Of a stretch of 64,000 nucleotides of DNA, positions 1 to 8,206 are shown one piece after another. The stretch lies in assembly GCF_021532315.1 (NCBI RefSeq), contig NZ_JAKGAO010000007.1, positions 1 through 64,000 on the forward strand. The letters are read 5' to 3'. A program made the translations under genes and the position numbers. The DNA comes from Paenibacillus tarimensis. GTDB lineage: Bacteria > Bacillota > Bacilli > Paenibacillales > Paenibacillaceae. The notes below the pieces were generated by a model. It worked only from the letters and a program-made list of their open reading frames with translations, ran no database searches and had not been told where the DNA came from. How positions within the stretch are numbered: position 1 is the first letter of the stretch; the number at the start of each line of letters is the position of its first letter.

Positions 1-23
1 TTTTCAGGGTGTAACCAATATGT

Positions 24-62
24 AAGAGCGTCTGTCCGATAACTCGGACAGACGCTCTTTTT
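24..62 (+). terminator. Rho-independent terminator
   Basis: A 16-bp perfect inverted repeat (24-39 with 44-59, loop TAAC) is followed directly by a T run. It probably ends a + strand transcript whose gene lies before the window. Confidence 0.75.
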
Positions 63-132
63 GCATTGCCTATCCTTGCCTTGGGCAGAATAGAGTACGA
101 ACATGAACTCGCTTGCAGGAGGGAAGAGAGAG

Positions 133-291
133 ATGGATAAGCCGAAGTTCAAGATGGGCGCTCGGAAAATGGCTGATACGGAGCACCAGGTTACGGGTCA
201 TACGGGTGCTGCATGGGTCAATAAACCCGTTAAGGCAAATGGTGTTACTAAAGCCGAAGCATTTACCAATCGCAGCAAACCGGCAAAATAG
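133..291 (+). CDS. Small hypothetical protein (52 aa)
   Basis: The function is not recognised. The ATG at 133 is chosen over an in-frame ATG at 103 because GGAGGG lies about 8 bases before it. The product is short, basic and hydrophilic, with no signal peptide or membrane segment; it is rich in Lys, Ala, Thr and Asn and ends in SKPAK. It lies directly upstream of, and codirectional with, an alpha/beta hydrolase gene (27 bases between them), so it may be its first operon member. An overlapping minus-strand frame at 70-429 is judged a shadow because it has no convincing start signal and its protein resembles nothing. Moderate confidence, resting on the ribosome binding site and the composition. 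Confidence 0.5.
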   Translation: MDKPKFKMGARKMADTEHQVTGHTGAAWVNKPVKANGVTKAEAFTNRSKPAK

Positions 292-318
292 CAATATTTC
301 CTTGGAAGGGGAGGGGCG

Positions 319-1092
319 ATGATTATCCATGCGAATGGAATTGCGCACTATGTAGAGGCAACGGGTGGCGGTCCAACCCTGCTGTTCATTCATCCTCCCC
401 TCCTGCCTGGAGCAATATTCAATCCGCAAAGGGAAGGTTTGACGGACCGGTTTAGAGTCGTTATCCCAGATTTACGAGGACATGGCCGTTCTAGTCCATC
501 CTCTTCTGAATGGAATTTTACACATGTCATTGATGACTTGAGACAGATTCTGGACCAGCTGAACGTGGATAAGGTCTGGCTGTGTGGATATTCTGCAGGA
601 GGATCAGCAGCCTATGAGATGGCTTTTACCTTTCCTGACAAAGTCAAAGGTCTTATACAAATAGGAGCTGTTCCTGGCATTGACGCTAAGGATACAGCTC
701 TCCAGAGATTGGTCCGCTCTGCGCTCAGTATGACCCGGCCGGGTTGTAAGGAGCTCCTGTCACTCCTGGGCACTATGGTGAATACGAAGCAAAAGCGGAA
801 TTTTTGGCCGCTTCTGCAGGCCTCACGCCAATCAAACGGTTTCGACGCTGCTTGTTATTATCGGGCTTACTACCATTATAACTGTCTTGATCGGCTGGAG
901 CAGTTGCAGAAGCCTATCCTGCTCGTTTATGGGGAGAAAGACCGCCTGTTCGGCAAATATGCTGAGATTATGTCTGCACGGCTCCCAGATTGCAGCACAG
1001 CCTGGATTTCCAAAGCAAGGCATGAGCTTCCCTGCAACAGACCAGAAGAGCTGAATGAGCTGATTCGTCAGTTCCTCAGCCACCATGAATGA
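319..1092 (+). CDS. Alpha/beta hydrolase
   Basis: A cytoplasmic alpha/beta-hydrolase-fold protein of 257 aa, the usual length for the family. The nucleophile elbow is GYSAGG with Ser92. The acid is probably Asp208 in YGEKDRL and the catalytic base His235 in the C-terminal ARHELPCNRPEEL segment. The N-terminal oxyanion region reads FIHPPLL, where many relatives have HG; this is slightly unusual and may affect substrate choice. The start has a GGAAGGGGAGG site 4 to 5 bases before it. The stop overlaps the region of the following patatin-like gene, so the two lipase/esterase-type enzymes are probably cotranscribed. The substrate is unknown; an esterase, lactonase or peptidase role is equally possible. 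Confidence 0.85.
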   Translation: MIIHANGIAHYVEATGGGPTLLFIHPPLLPGAIFNPQREGLTDRFRVVIPDLRGHGRSSPSSSEWNFTHVIDDLRQILDQLNVDKVWLCGYSAGGSAAYEMAFTFPDKVKGLIQIGAVPGIDAKDTALQRLVRSALSMTRPGCKELLSLLGTMVNTKQKRNFWPLLQASRQSNGFDAACYYRAYYHYNCLDRLEQLQKPILLVYGEKDRLFGKYAEIMSARLPDCSTAWISKARHELPCNRPEELNELIRQFLSHHE

Positions 1093-1103
1093 GGAGGAGA
1101 ACG

Positions 1104-2093
1104 ATGGAGACGGGGGTTGCTTTTGCCGGGGGAGGCATACCGGGAATAGCGGGAGTTGGTGTGCTGCTCGCGCTCGAAGAGGCAGGAATCAAGGTCACGC
1201 ATGTAACAGGCACAAGCTCTGGTTCAATGGTTGCCGCCCTGTACGCTTATGGATACAGACCGGAGGAGTTGGTCCGGATCGTCCCGCGGTTAAACCGCAG
1301 GTATTTAGATTTTGATTGGCGGTCTATATTATTTAAGGCCTTGTTCTGGCGTCCACGTCTGGAAGGCTGGATGAAGGGGGATCGCTTGAGGGAGCTAATG
1401 GCTGAGTTAACGCATGATGCGCCTGTGTCGGCTCTCCGTCTTCCCTGCGGGATCGTGGCAACTGATCTTTATCAGGGAGAGACGATCGTTTTTTCTTCCC
1501 GCAAGGTAGAGGGATTCCCGGAAGAACAGGATGTGAGCATTGCGGATGCGGTTCGTTCGAGCTTCTCCATCCCGGTATTGTTCCGTCCGGTCTATTATGG
1601 CAGGCGGTTGCTGATTGATGGCGGAGTATCCGCGAATTGTCCGGTAAGCATCTGCAGAGCGCTCGGGGCACGGCACGTAATCGCAGTAGATCCGATATCT
1701 CCTATTGCCGATACTGATGTGGTGATTACATCTTTCAATGTTATTCATAAGGTTGTGCATATGAATTTGAAACTGCAGATGGCTCATGAACTCAAGCACG
1801 CAGATGCTGTAATCCTACCGCAGGTTGGGAAGGTAGGGGTGTTTGACTTTCATAAGGGAATAGACTGTATTGAAGCCGGCTATAAGGCAGCTGTGTCAAG
1901 AATTGATGAGCTTAAGCAGTTATTATCCCAAGAGCGGGAATCTGCCGACGTACTGGACAAGTCTGGTAAGGCTGACTCACATGCATACTCATCATCGATT
2001 ATACCGGGGGACGCTGTCCAGCTGTCACACTGGGCAAGCCGACCAGACGGAGCAGCGGCAATCGCTGATCCAGACCACAGAGCCGGGCGCTAA
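1104..2093 (+). CDS. Patatin-like phospholipase family protein
   Basis: This is a patatin-family serine hydrolase of about 329 aa of the bacterial RssA/YlbK-like type. The oxyanion glycine loop (GGGIPG, residues 9-14), the GTSSG nucleophile motif (Ser38) and the catalytic dyad aspartate in LIDGG (Asp172) are all present, so it should be an active lipid acyl hydrolase. The ATG at 1104 is preferred to the one at 1089 because GAGGAGG lies between them, 6 to 7 bases before 1104. It follows the alpha/beta hydrolase with about 11 bases between stop and start, suggesting an operon. The last 60 residues look poorly conserved and polar. No signal peptide is visible, so it probably acts on the inner face of the membrane. 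Confidence 0.85.
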   Translation: METGVAFAGGGIPGIAGVGVLLALEEAGIKVTHVTGTSSGSMVAALYAYGYRPEELVRIVPRLNRRYLDFDWRSILFKALFWRPRLEGWMKGDRLRELMAELTHDAPVSALRLPCGIVATDLYQGETIVFSSRKVEGFPEEQDVSIADAVRSSFSIPVLFRPVYYGRRLLIDGGVSANCPVSICRALGARHVIAVDPISPIADTDVVITSFNVIHKVVHMNLKLQMAHELKHADAVILPQVGKVGVFDFHKGIDCIEAGYKAAVSRIDELKQLLSQERESADVLDKSGKADSHAYSSSIIPGDAVQLSHWASRPDGAAAIADPDHRAGR

Positions 2094-2128
2094 CAGCCTT
2101 GGACATCCCCGTCCAAGGCCTCTCTTAT
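2094..2128. terminator. Hairpin between convergent genes
   Basis: GCCTTGGAC at 2096-2104 pairs with GTCCAAGGC at 2111-2119, and a pyrimidine-rich stretch follows. It sits between the convergent patatin and GntR genes and could serve both strands, although the T run is weak. Confidence 0.5.
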
Positions 2129-2139
2129 CCGCTGCTATT

Positions 2140-2784
2140 CTATAGCATCTCCGTATCAATAATTCTCCAATGGTATTTGAGAGCGCAGTCCAGCTTCTCA
2201 GCATCCTTCTTGCGGAACAGCTCCAGAATGGTTCGATGCTCCTTGTTCACTTCCTTCAGTACCATTGTCAATCGCTGACGATCCTCACTTAAGTAAGATT
2301 GACGGATAAAGCTGTTCTTCAGCGAATTTAATGTCTCAATCAGGATTTCATTCTGGCACTTGTAAATGTAAATTTCGTGGAAATGATACTGGTCCCGATG
2401 ATATTCGGAGAAATTATGCTCTTCAATATCCTGATCCATCTTATGGACAAGCTCCTCCATCTTGGCGAGATCCGTTTCCTCCAGATGCTCCACCGCAAGG
2501 GTTGCAGCCAGCGCATCAAGCGAGCCAATAATACGTGAATAATCCAGCTTTTTCTTCGGGTCGAAAGCCTTAACGGTAAAACCCCGCCTTGGGAGATAAT
2601 CCAGCAGGTTGTCCGAGGTGAGCTGAAACAGTGCCTCACGGGTTGGTGTACGGCTGATATCGAGTTTACGGCAGATTTCCGCCTCATTGATCTTCTGGTT
2701 GGGAAGAAGAGTCCCATCCTGAATTTTCTGAGCGATGTAGTCGTACACGTGGTCTTTAAGCGATTGGTATTTTGGCGCCTGCAT
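2140..2784 (-). CDS. GntR family transcriptional regulator (FCD type)
   Basis: A 214-aa regulator with an N-terminal GntR winged helix (residues about 8-70, with RTPTREAL in the recognition region) and a C-terminal all-helical FCD domain. Histidines in the EYHRDQYHFHE and EHRTI segments and in YHWRIID match the usual metal-binding positions. Family members respond to organic acids or sugars. The ATG at 2784 is chosen rather than the upstream one at 2835 because GAAGGGGA lies 7 bases before it. It is divergent from the SLH peptidase gene across about 870 bases of AT-rich DNA that holds several TTGTA...TACAA palindromes, one of them next to its own start, which suggests autoregulation. The effector is unknown. 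Confidence 0.88.
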   Translation of the reverse strand: MQAPKYQSLKDHVYDYIAQKIQDGTLLPNQKINEAEICRKLDISRTPTREALFQLTSDNLLDYLPRRGFTVKAFDPKKKLDYSRIIGSLDALAATLAVEHLEETDLAKMEELVHKMDQDIEEHNFSEYHRDQYHFHEIYIYKCQNEILIETLNSLKNSFIRQSYLSEDRQRLTMVLKEVNKEHRTILELFRKKDAEKLDCALKYHWRIIDTEML

Positions 2785-2833
2785 ACAGATTCCCCTTCTA
2801 AAAAGCAGTATGTGGTCAAGTAGGATGCAAACC

Positions 2834-2851
2834 ATTGTATGTATATACAGA
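2834..2851. promoter_or_regulatory. Possible GntR operator 1
   Basis: TTGTATGTATATACAG is an imperfect palindrome about 50 bases upstream of the GntR start. It resembles the two sites further along the same intergenic region. Assignment to the GntR protein is inference. Confidence 0.35.
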
Positions 2852-3142
2852 AAGTGCGGTAAAAGATGTGAGTTAGATGCTGTATCATATCAATTGGCTT
2901 GGGGTGGCAGATCATCTCACTTGGAACAGACTAATAAAAATACAATAATATTGCATAAAAAGTCCGATGAAGTTTGTTATTTATATATTAACATTGCTTG
3001 AGTCTACTGTTCAAGAGAGTAAATCCCTTGGAATGCTTATATTTAATCTTTTTTATAAATATACAAGCTCAGGCAAGAAAGTAGCTGGAGGTCTATTCTT
3101 TGCTCACCACGCATATGTGATAATATATAACATTCCTCTATA

Positions 3143-3162
3143 TTGTATATTGTATACATCAA
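3143..3162. promoter_or_regulatory. Possible GntR operator 2
   Basis: The stretch contains TTGTATATTGTATACA, with half-sites matching the sites at 2834 and 3451. It lies mid-way in the divergent intergenic region. Confidence 0.3.
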
Positions 3163-3450
3163 TGATTCAAGTGAGTGTTCTTTTTATGCTTATTAAAAGA
3201 TGGTCTAAATAGGTTTAAGTATTTGTTGTTGTACGGGTATTGGAGAGTTGGTTAGGATTATGAGGTGTGATTTAATGAGTCGGATTAAGAAAGTCCTCGC
3301 TATACTGGATCACTATATATTCGCAATTGCGTATGATTAAACGAAAACGAGCATAGAAATTAATATTTATTCATATATTTAATCGTTTAGTGTTAAATTT
3401 TTGTTGTTGCAAGCAGATCGTGGTGTTATAATTGTTAACATTCTCTAGGT

Positions 3451-3473
3451 ATATTGTACATTGAATACAATAT
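3451..3473. promoter_or_regulatory. Possible GntR operator 3
   Basis: ATATTGTA at 3451-3458 and TACAATAT at 3466-3473 form a perfect 8-bp inverted repeat with a 7-base spacer. It is the best palindrome of the region, about 180 bases before the SLH peptidase start. Confidence 0.4.
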
Positions 3474-3651
3474 GCAGAATATTCCATTAACTAGACGGCC
3501 AGGTGGCATATACAGCTTGATATGCGCAAGTCTAGTGCATACGGATGAGTTGGGAGAGATGGCAGATGAAATAATCTATCGTTAGGGACTGCTAGTGTAC
3601 TGCCAGCATTTACAAGGGAAGATAGACCATTCTGGTTTTGGGAGGAACAAT

Positions 3652-6600
3652 ATGCACAGTAAGACAAGCATCACACGTTATCTATCCATGCTTCTAGCCT
3701 TTATGCTAATGATCTCTGCTATAGCACCCGCGGCTTTCGCACAAGAAGAGGCAGGGCAGTCAAATGCCACGGCTTCTGAGGAGGAAGTCAGCACCGCTAT
3801 TGAACACGCTGCCGGTCCTGTCCCGGTTACCTCAATTGCAGAAAGTGTATATGGCTACAGCGCATTCCAGCATGTCGTAAAAATATCTTACGAGATCGGA
3901 ACACGCACAGCTGGTTCTGTACAAGAAGCGGAAACGCGCGATTACATAGCGGCTGAATTTGCCAAGTACGGTTATACCGTTGAACAGCAGGCGTTCAGCT
4001 ATACGAGAAAAGGAAATACAATTAACTCTACTAACGTAATTGCTACCAAGCCTGGACTCTCAAGCAAGACGGTTATTGTCGGAGCTCATTATGACTCGGT
4101 AGCAGCAGCTAAGGGAGCAGACGACAATGCCTCGGGCGTAGGTGTCATGCTAGAAGCAGCTGAGCGGCTTGCTGCAGAGAATTCGGCATACACACTGAAG
4201 TTCATCGCTTTTGGAGCGGAGGAAGAAGGCCTCCAGGGCTCGAAAGCTTATGTAGCCGGCATGACGGATGAAGAGAAGGCGAACACGGTTGTCATGATCA
4301 ACCTTGACAGTCTGGCTGCGGGCGATATCATGTACCTGTATGGAAGCGAAGGCCGGGAAGGCTTTGCCCGTGATCAAGGTCTGGCTATTGCCAAGCGGGA
4401 AGGTCTCAAGGTAACGACCAATCCTGGCGAGAATCCGGAGTTTCCGGCCGGTACCACTGGTGACTGGAGTGACCACGCGCCATTTAAGGCTGCGGGCATT
4501 CCTTACGCCTATATGGAGGCTACCAACTGGGCACTGGGTGATAAGGATGGTTACACCCAGACGGAGCAAGACGGGGGAATCTGGCATACTGAGAAGGACA
4601 ATTTGAATTATCTCCTGGAATATTATCCGGGCCGTGTGGATGAACGCCTGTCCACCTTCACAGAGCTGCTGACCAAGCTGCTGATTGAGCTTTATGAACC
4701 GCAGGAGCTGCAGCTGAGCACCGATAAGGTCTCCATGACGGAGAAGAGAACGGTGGATGTGACCTTCACGCTTCCGGCTGGCGTCGGACTGGAGGATTTG
4801 AACTGGACATACGGCGGCCAGACGTTCTCGGAGTGGAAGAAATGGCTCCCTGCATCGGATTCCTCTCCTGCAGGCTACAAGGGCGATCCGTTCATTACAC
4901 TTGAAGGGACACCTGTCGTAAACGGGAACACAGTTACGGCGAAGATTACCTTTGATCTTGTATATAACAATAAGACGGCACTCAACGGTTCCCCGTACCG
5001 CTCGCTTTATCCTGAACGTATGGGTACGAAGGAGCTTGCCGTAACCGGCCCGAACGGAACGGTTGTGGGTTCTGCATCTATCAAGATGGTGCCTTACGAC
5101 AGCTATCATACTTATGATGAGATTAAACCGGCTATTGACGAGATCACGGCCGCGGCGAAGCAGGGCCGTTATATTGAAACCCGCGTGCTGGGCCAATCCG
5201 TTCAAGGCCGTGACATTTATTTTACTATTATGGCCAAAGACGAGGCCTCCGTTAAGCAGTATGTGGAACAGACACTGCCAGCAATGATGAATGACCCGGC
5301 GGGTCTGCAGGAGAAAATCCGCAGCGGCGAGCTCACCGACTACAAGGTGCCGATCTGGCTGAACAACATTCATCCGGATGAAGCGCCTGGCGTTGATGTA
5401 ATTCTTAACTTCTTCCGCACAATGGCAACGGAGGACTATGTATCCTACAAGCCGTCCGGCACTGCTGCAGAAGTGACCTTACACATGGACGAGGTGCTTG
5501 ACGATGCCATCTTCCTGTTCAACTACACGGAGAACCCGGATGGCCGTTATCTGAATACGCGTGCGAACGCCAACGGGTTTGACCTGAACCGGGATAACTC
5601 GTACCAGACCCAGCCGGAAACCCAGATTGTAGCAGCAGAAGTAGCCAAGTGGTCGCCGCTGTCCTTCTTGGATATGCACGGCTTTGTAAGCAGCTTCCTG
5701 ATTGAGCCTTGTACACCGCCGCATGACCCGAACATGGAGTTTGACCTGCTCATTGACAGCATGGTTGAGCAGGCGACAGCTATGGGTGAGGCGGGCATCG
5801 CCAATACAACCTATGACAAGTATCATATTCCTTATTTGGAAGCACAGAAGCTGGCAGCGAATCCTTCCTATGAATCACCAGGTTATCCGACGGGATGGGA
5901 TGACGCTTCACCGGCATACACGGCCGTATACGCGATGCACCATGGCGCGCTTGGCCATACGCTTGAAATTCCGGACCTGAACGAGGAATCAACCAAGGCG
6001 CTCTATTATACGAGCCTTGCAGCAACGAACTACGTGATTGAAAACAAGGAGAAGCTGTTCCTGAATCAGCTGGAGGTTTACAAGCGCGGAATCGAGGGCG
6101 TTGACAGCCCATCGGTAGATAAGCATTTAATCAACGCTAAGAATGAAGTGATTGGCAGACCGCGTGCTGAAGGCGAGAGCTTTTTCCCGGATTATTATGT
6201 GCTGCCGGTAAGTGATTCGCTTCAGAAGAACCAGCTCGAAGCTTACCGTATGGTGCAGTACCTTATCCGCAACGGCGTCAAGGTTGAACAATCCAACGCA
6301 GCTGTTACGGCAGCAGGTATTAGCTATCCAGCCGGTACGTATGTCGTCAATATGAAGCAGGCCAAACGCGGTTTTGCGAACCTTGTGCTTTATGATGGCA
6401 TTAATGTATCGGATTTCTCTGAAATGTATGCAGATATCGTGCAGAGCTTCTCGTATATGAGAGGGTTTGACCGGTATGTCGTAAGAGAAGCGAATGTGTT
6501 TAGCGGCAAGACAAATGCCGTCACTTCGGTTACCATTCCTGCTACAGCACAGGTGGCAGCTGCAGGCAGCTATGTCATTAAGAATACGAACAACGATGCC

Positions 6601-8079
6601 ATTAAAGCAGTGAACGAGCTTCTGGCAGCAGGCAAGCCGGTTTCCATGCTGTATGTGGCAGGAACGGGCTATGAGAAGGGTGACTTCGTTGTATCAGGTG
6701 CAGACTTGAATGCAATCAGCGCCAAGTATTACCTTGAGGTTACACCATTCACGGGCAATGTGAGCAGGACAGCTCAGAGTCTGCGTAAAGCGACAGTAGC
6801 AGCTAGCGGCGTTCCTGCCTATGTGCTCCGTGGCCTTGGTTTTACGGTAACGACGAGCACCAATGATGCCGATGTGCTTGTTAACCTTGGCAGCAAGTCG
6901 CTGGTATCCGGCGGCAAACCGTATATCGGCTATGGCTACAGCGCCATGAATGCGGTCAAATCATGGACAGTGCTCCCGAACTTTGACTTCGTATCAACCG
7001 GATTGGTTCAGACAGGAGCAACCTCTTATTACAACAATCCGTATGAGGGCTTATTCAAGACCAAGATGAGCCAGTCCAGTGTGATTACGGCTCCATATGA
7101 GGAGTCCGATCATATGTATACAGTATCTGGGTCTTACATCAAGACTGTGCCGGCTGGAGGTAAAACGATTGCTTCCGTAAGCGGAGACTCAGACTTCTTC
7201 GTGGCAGGCTGGTGGCCGGGGCATGAAGCTGCACAAGGTCAAGTCATGGCCTTTACGTACCGCCAGAATGGTGTGAATGTTACCATCTTCGGTAATGATC
7301 TGACGAACAGAGCGCATCCGCAGCATCAATTCCGCCTGCTTGCGAATGCGATCTATGCATCGCTGCTGAATGAGGATCTGCCAGGCAGCCCAAGTACTGG
7401 CGGCGGATATGTTCCGACAGTACCGGCACCTGGCACAACAGCACCAGGAACTGAGACACCTGCAGCGCCTGCGCCAGGCACACCGGCAGAACCGTCCAAG
7501 CCAGCGGTACCTGCTGCTCCTCAGTTTAAGGACCTGGGGCCTGTAGAAGCATGGGCAGCAGAAGCTATTGCTGAGCTTGCGGCGAGAGGAATCATCAGCG
7601 GTACAAGCGCAGGCAGCTTCTCGCCGCTGAAGGAAGTTACGAGGGCAGAGTTCCTGACGATGCTCGTTCGTACGCTTAATCTTGAGGTAGAAGGCAAGAC
7701 GGCAGCATTCAGCGACGTAAAGAATACGGACTGGTATTCTTCCTATATCGCTGCTGCAGTCGAAGCGGGACTTGCGAGCGGCACCGGCAGCGGCAAATTC
7801 GATCCGAAGCGCGCCATTACGCGTGAAGAGATGGCCATCATGAGTGCGAATGCTTTGAAGAAGATGAAGGATGTCCAGATGCCGGATGTAGACGGCGCCT
7901 TGGCAAAGTTTAAGGACAAGGACAAGTTGGCTTCCTACTCCAAGGAGCCGGTTGCTCTTCTTACAGAAGCTGGTGTCATTAACGGCATGACGGCAACCAC
8001 CTTCCAGCCGAAGGGCAAGGCTAACCGCGCCCAGGCAGCTGTGATTATCAAGAGAATGCTGGATCTGCAGAACCAGTAA
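3652..8079 (+). CDS. SLH-anchored dual metallopeptidase (M28 + M14)
   Basis: A secreted 1475-aa protein. The ATG at 3652 is chosen because GGGAGG precedes it by about 6 bases and it opens a clean signal peptide (hydrophobic core, cleavage near AFAQ). Residues about 60-340 form an M28 aminopeptidase domain with a complete zinc set: His146 and Asp148 region, Asp158 in GADDNASG, Glu190-Glu191, Asp219 and His275. Residues about 480-800 form an M14 carboxypeptidase-like domain with His574-x-x-Glu577 (NIHPDE), FDLNRDN, His676 in LDMHG and a candidate general base Glu772 in HTLEIPD. A further region to about 1240 is unassigned. A Pro/Thr/Gly linker (about 1243-1290) leads to three SLH repeats (about 1292-1345, 1355-1407, 1420-1475) that bind cell-wall polymer. 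It should digest peptides at the cell surface from both ends. Confidence 0.9.
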   Translation: MHSKTSITRYLSMLLAFMLMISAIAPAAFAQEEAGQSNATASEEEVSTAIEHAAGPVPVTSIAESVYGYSAFQHVVKISYEIGTRTAGSVQEAETRDYIAAEFAKYGYTVEQQAFSYTRKGNTINSTNVIATKPGLSSKTVIVGAHYDSVAAAKGADDNASGVGVMLEAAERLAAENSAYTLKFIAFGAEEEGLQGSKAYVAGMTDEEKANTVVMINLDSLAAGDIMYLYGSEGREGFARDQGLAIAKREGLKVTTNPGENPEFPAGTTGDWSDHAPFKAAGIPYAYMEATNWALGDKDGYTQTEQDGGIWHTEKDNLNYLLEYYPGRVDERLSTFTELLTKLLIELYEPQELQLSTDKVSMTEKRTVDVTFTLPAGVGLEDLNWTYGGQTFSEWKKWLPASDSSPAGYKGDPFITLEGTPVVNGNTVTAKITFDLVYNNKTALNGSPYRSLYPERMGTKELAVTGPNGTVVGSASIKMVPYDSYHTYDEIKPAIDEITAAAKQGRYIETRVLGQSVQGRDIYFTIMAKDEASVKQYVEQTLPAMMNDPAGLQEKIRSGELTDYKVPIWLNNIHPDEAPGVDVILNFFRTMATEDYVSYKPSGTAAEVTLHMDEVLDDAIFLFNYTENPDGRYLNTRANANGFDLNRDNSYQTQPETQIVAAEVAKWSPLSFLDMHGFVSSFLIEPCTPPHDPNMEFDLLIDSMVEQATAMGEAGIANTTYDKYHIPYLEAQKLAANPSYESPGYPTGWDDASPAYTAVYAMHHGALGHTLEIPDLNEESTKALYYTSLAATNYVIENKEKLFLNQLEVYKRGIEGVDSPSVDKHLINAKNEVIGRPRAEGESFFPDYYVLPVSDSLQKNQLEAYRMVQYLIRNGVKVEQSNAAVTAAGISYPAGTYVVNMKQAKRGFANLVLYDGINVSDFSEMYADIVQSFSYMRGFDRYVVREANVFSGKTNAVTSVTIPATAQVAAAGSYVIKNTNNDAIKAVNELLAAGKPVSMLYVAGTGYEKGDFVVSGADLNAISAKYYLEVTPFTGNVSRTAQSLRKATVAASGVPAYVLRGLGFTVTTSTNDADVLVNLGSKSLVSGGKPYIGYGYSAMNAVKSWTVLPNFDFVSTGLVQTGATSYYNNPYEGLFKTKMSQSSVITAPYEESDHMYTVSGSYIKTVPAGGKTIASVSGDSDFFVAGWWPGHEAAQGQVMAFTYRQNGVNVTIFGNDLTNRAHPQHQFRLLANAIYASLLNEDLPGSPSTGGGYVPTVPAPGTTAPGTETPAAPAPGTPAEPSKPAVPAAPQFKDLGPVEAWAAEAIAELAARGIISGTSAGSFSPLKEVTRAEFLTMLVRTLNLEVEGKTAAFSDVKNTDWYSSYIAAAVEAGLASGTGSGKFDPKRAITREEMAIMSANALKKMKDVQMPDVDGALAKFKDKDKLASYSKEPVALLTEAGVINGMTATTFQPKGKANRAQAAVIIKRMLDLQNQ

Positions 8080-8169
8080 GCAAGTTATAAGTAGCCGAAT
8101 AAAGGAACTGCCTTGGCAGTTCAACATCTTCTACTGTGACTAACACCGTTCATACGGAAAAATGAACAA

Positions 8170-8206
8170 GACCCCGGCAGCGGACCGCTGCCGGGGTTGT
8201 TGTTCT
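8170..8206. terminator. Bidirectional terminator between convergent genes
   Basis: A 12-bp GC-rich perfect palindrome (8172-8183 with 8185-8196) is flanked by T-rich sequence on both strands. It sits between the convergent SLH peptidase and Calx-beta genes. Confidence 0.7.

Larger units (their letters stand above)
2785..3651. other. AT-rich intergenic region, no gene
   Basis: No coding sequence is supported here; the open frames present have no ribosome binding site and odd composition. The region is clearly AT-richer than its surroundings and holds three TTGTA/TACAA-type palindromes that are listed separately. It must contain the promoters of both the GntR gene and the large SLH peptidase gene. 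Confidence 0.6.

Noticed and set aside
70-429. Minus-strand frame of 119 codons over the first two genes
   Set aside because: It has no ribosome binding site, overlaps a well-supported hydrolase start, and its product looks random.
2967-3212. Plus-strand 81-codon frame in the AT-rich interval
   Set aside because: Hydrophobic and AT-driven composition with no Shine-Dalgarno site; long stretches of Ile, Tyr and Leu are expected from AT-rich noncoding DNA.
4150-5373. Minus-strand 407-codon frame inside the SLH peptidase gene
   Set aside because: Antisense shadow of a gene with a complete set of catalytic residues; the product has no recognisable domain.
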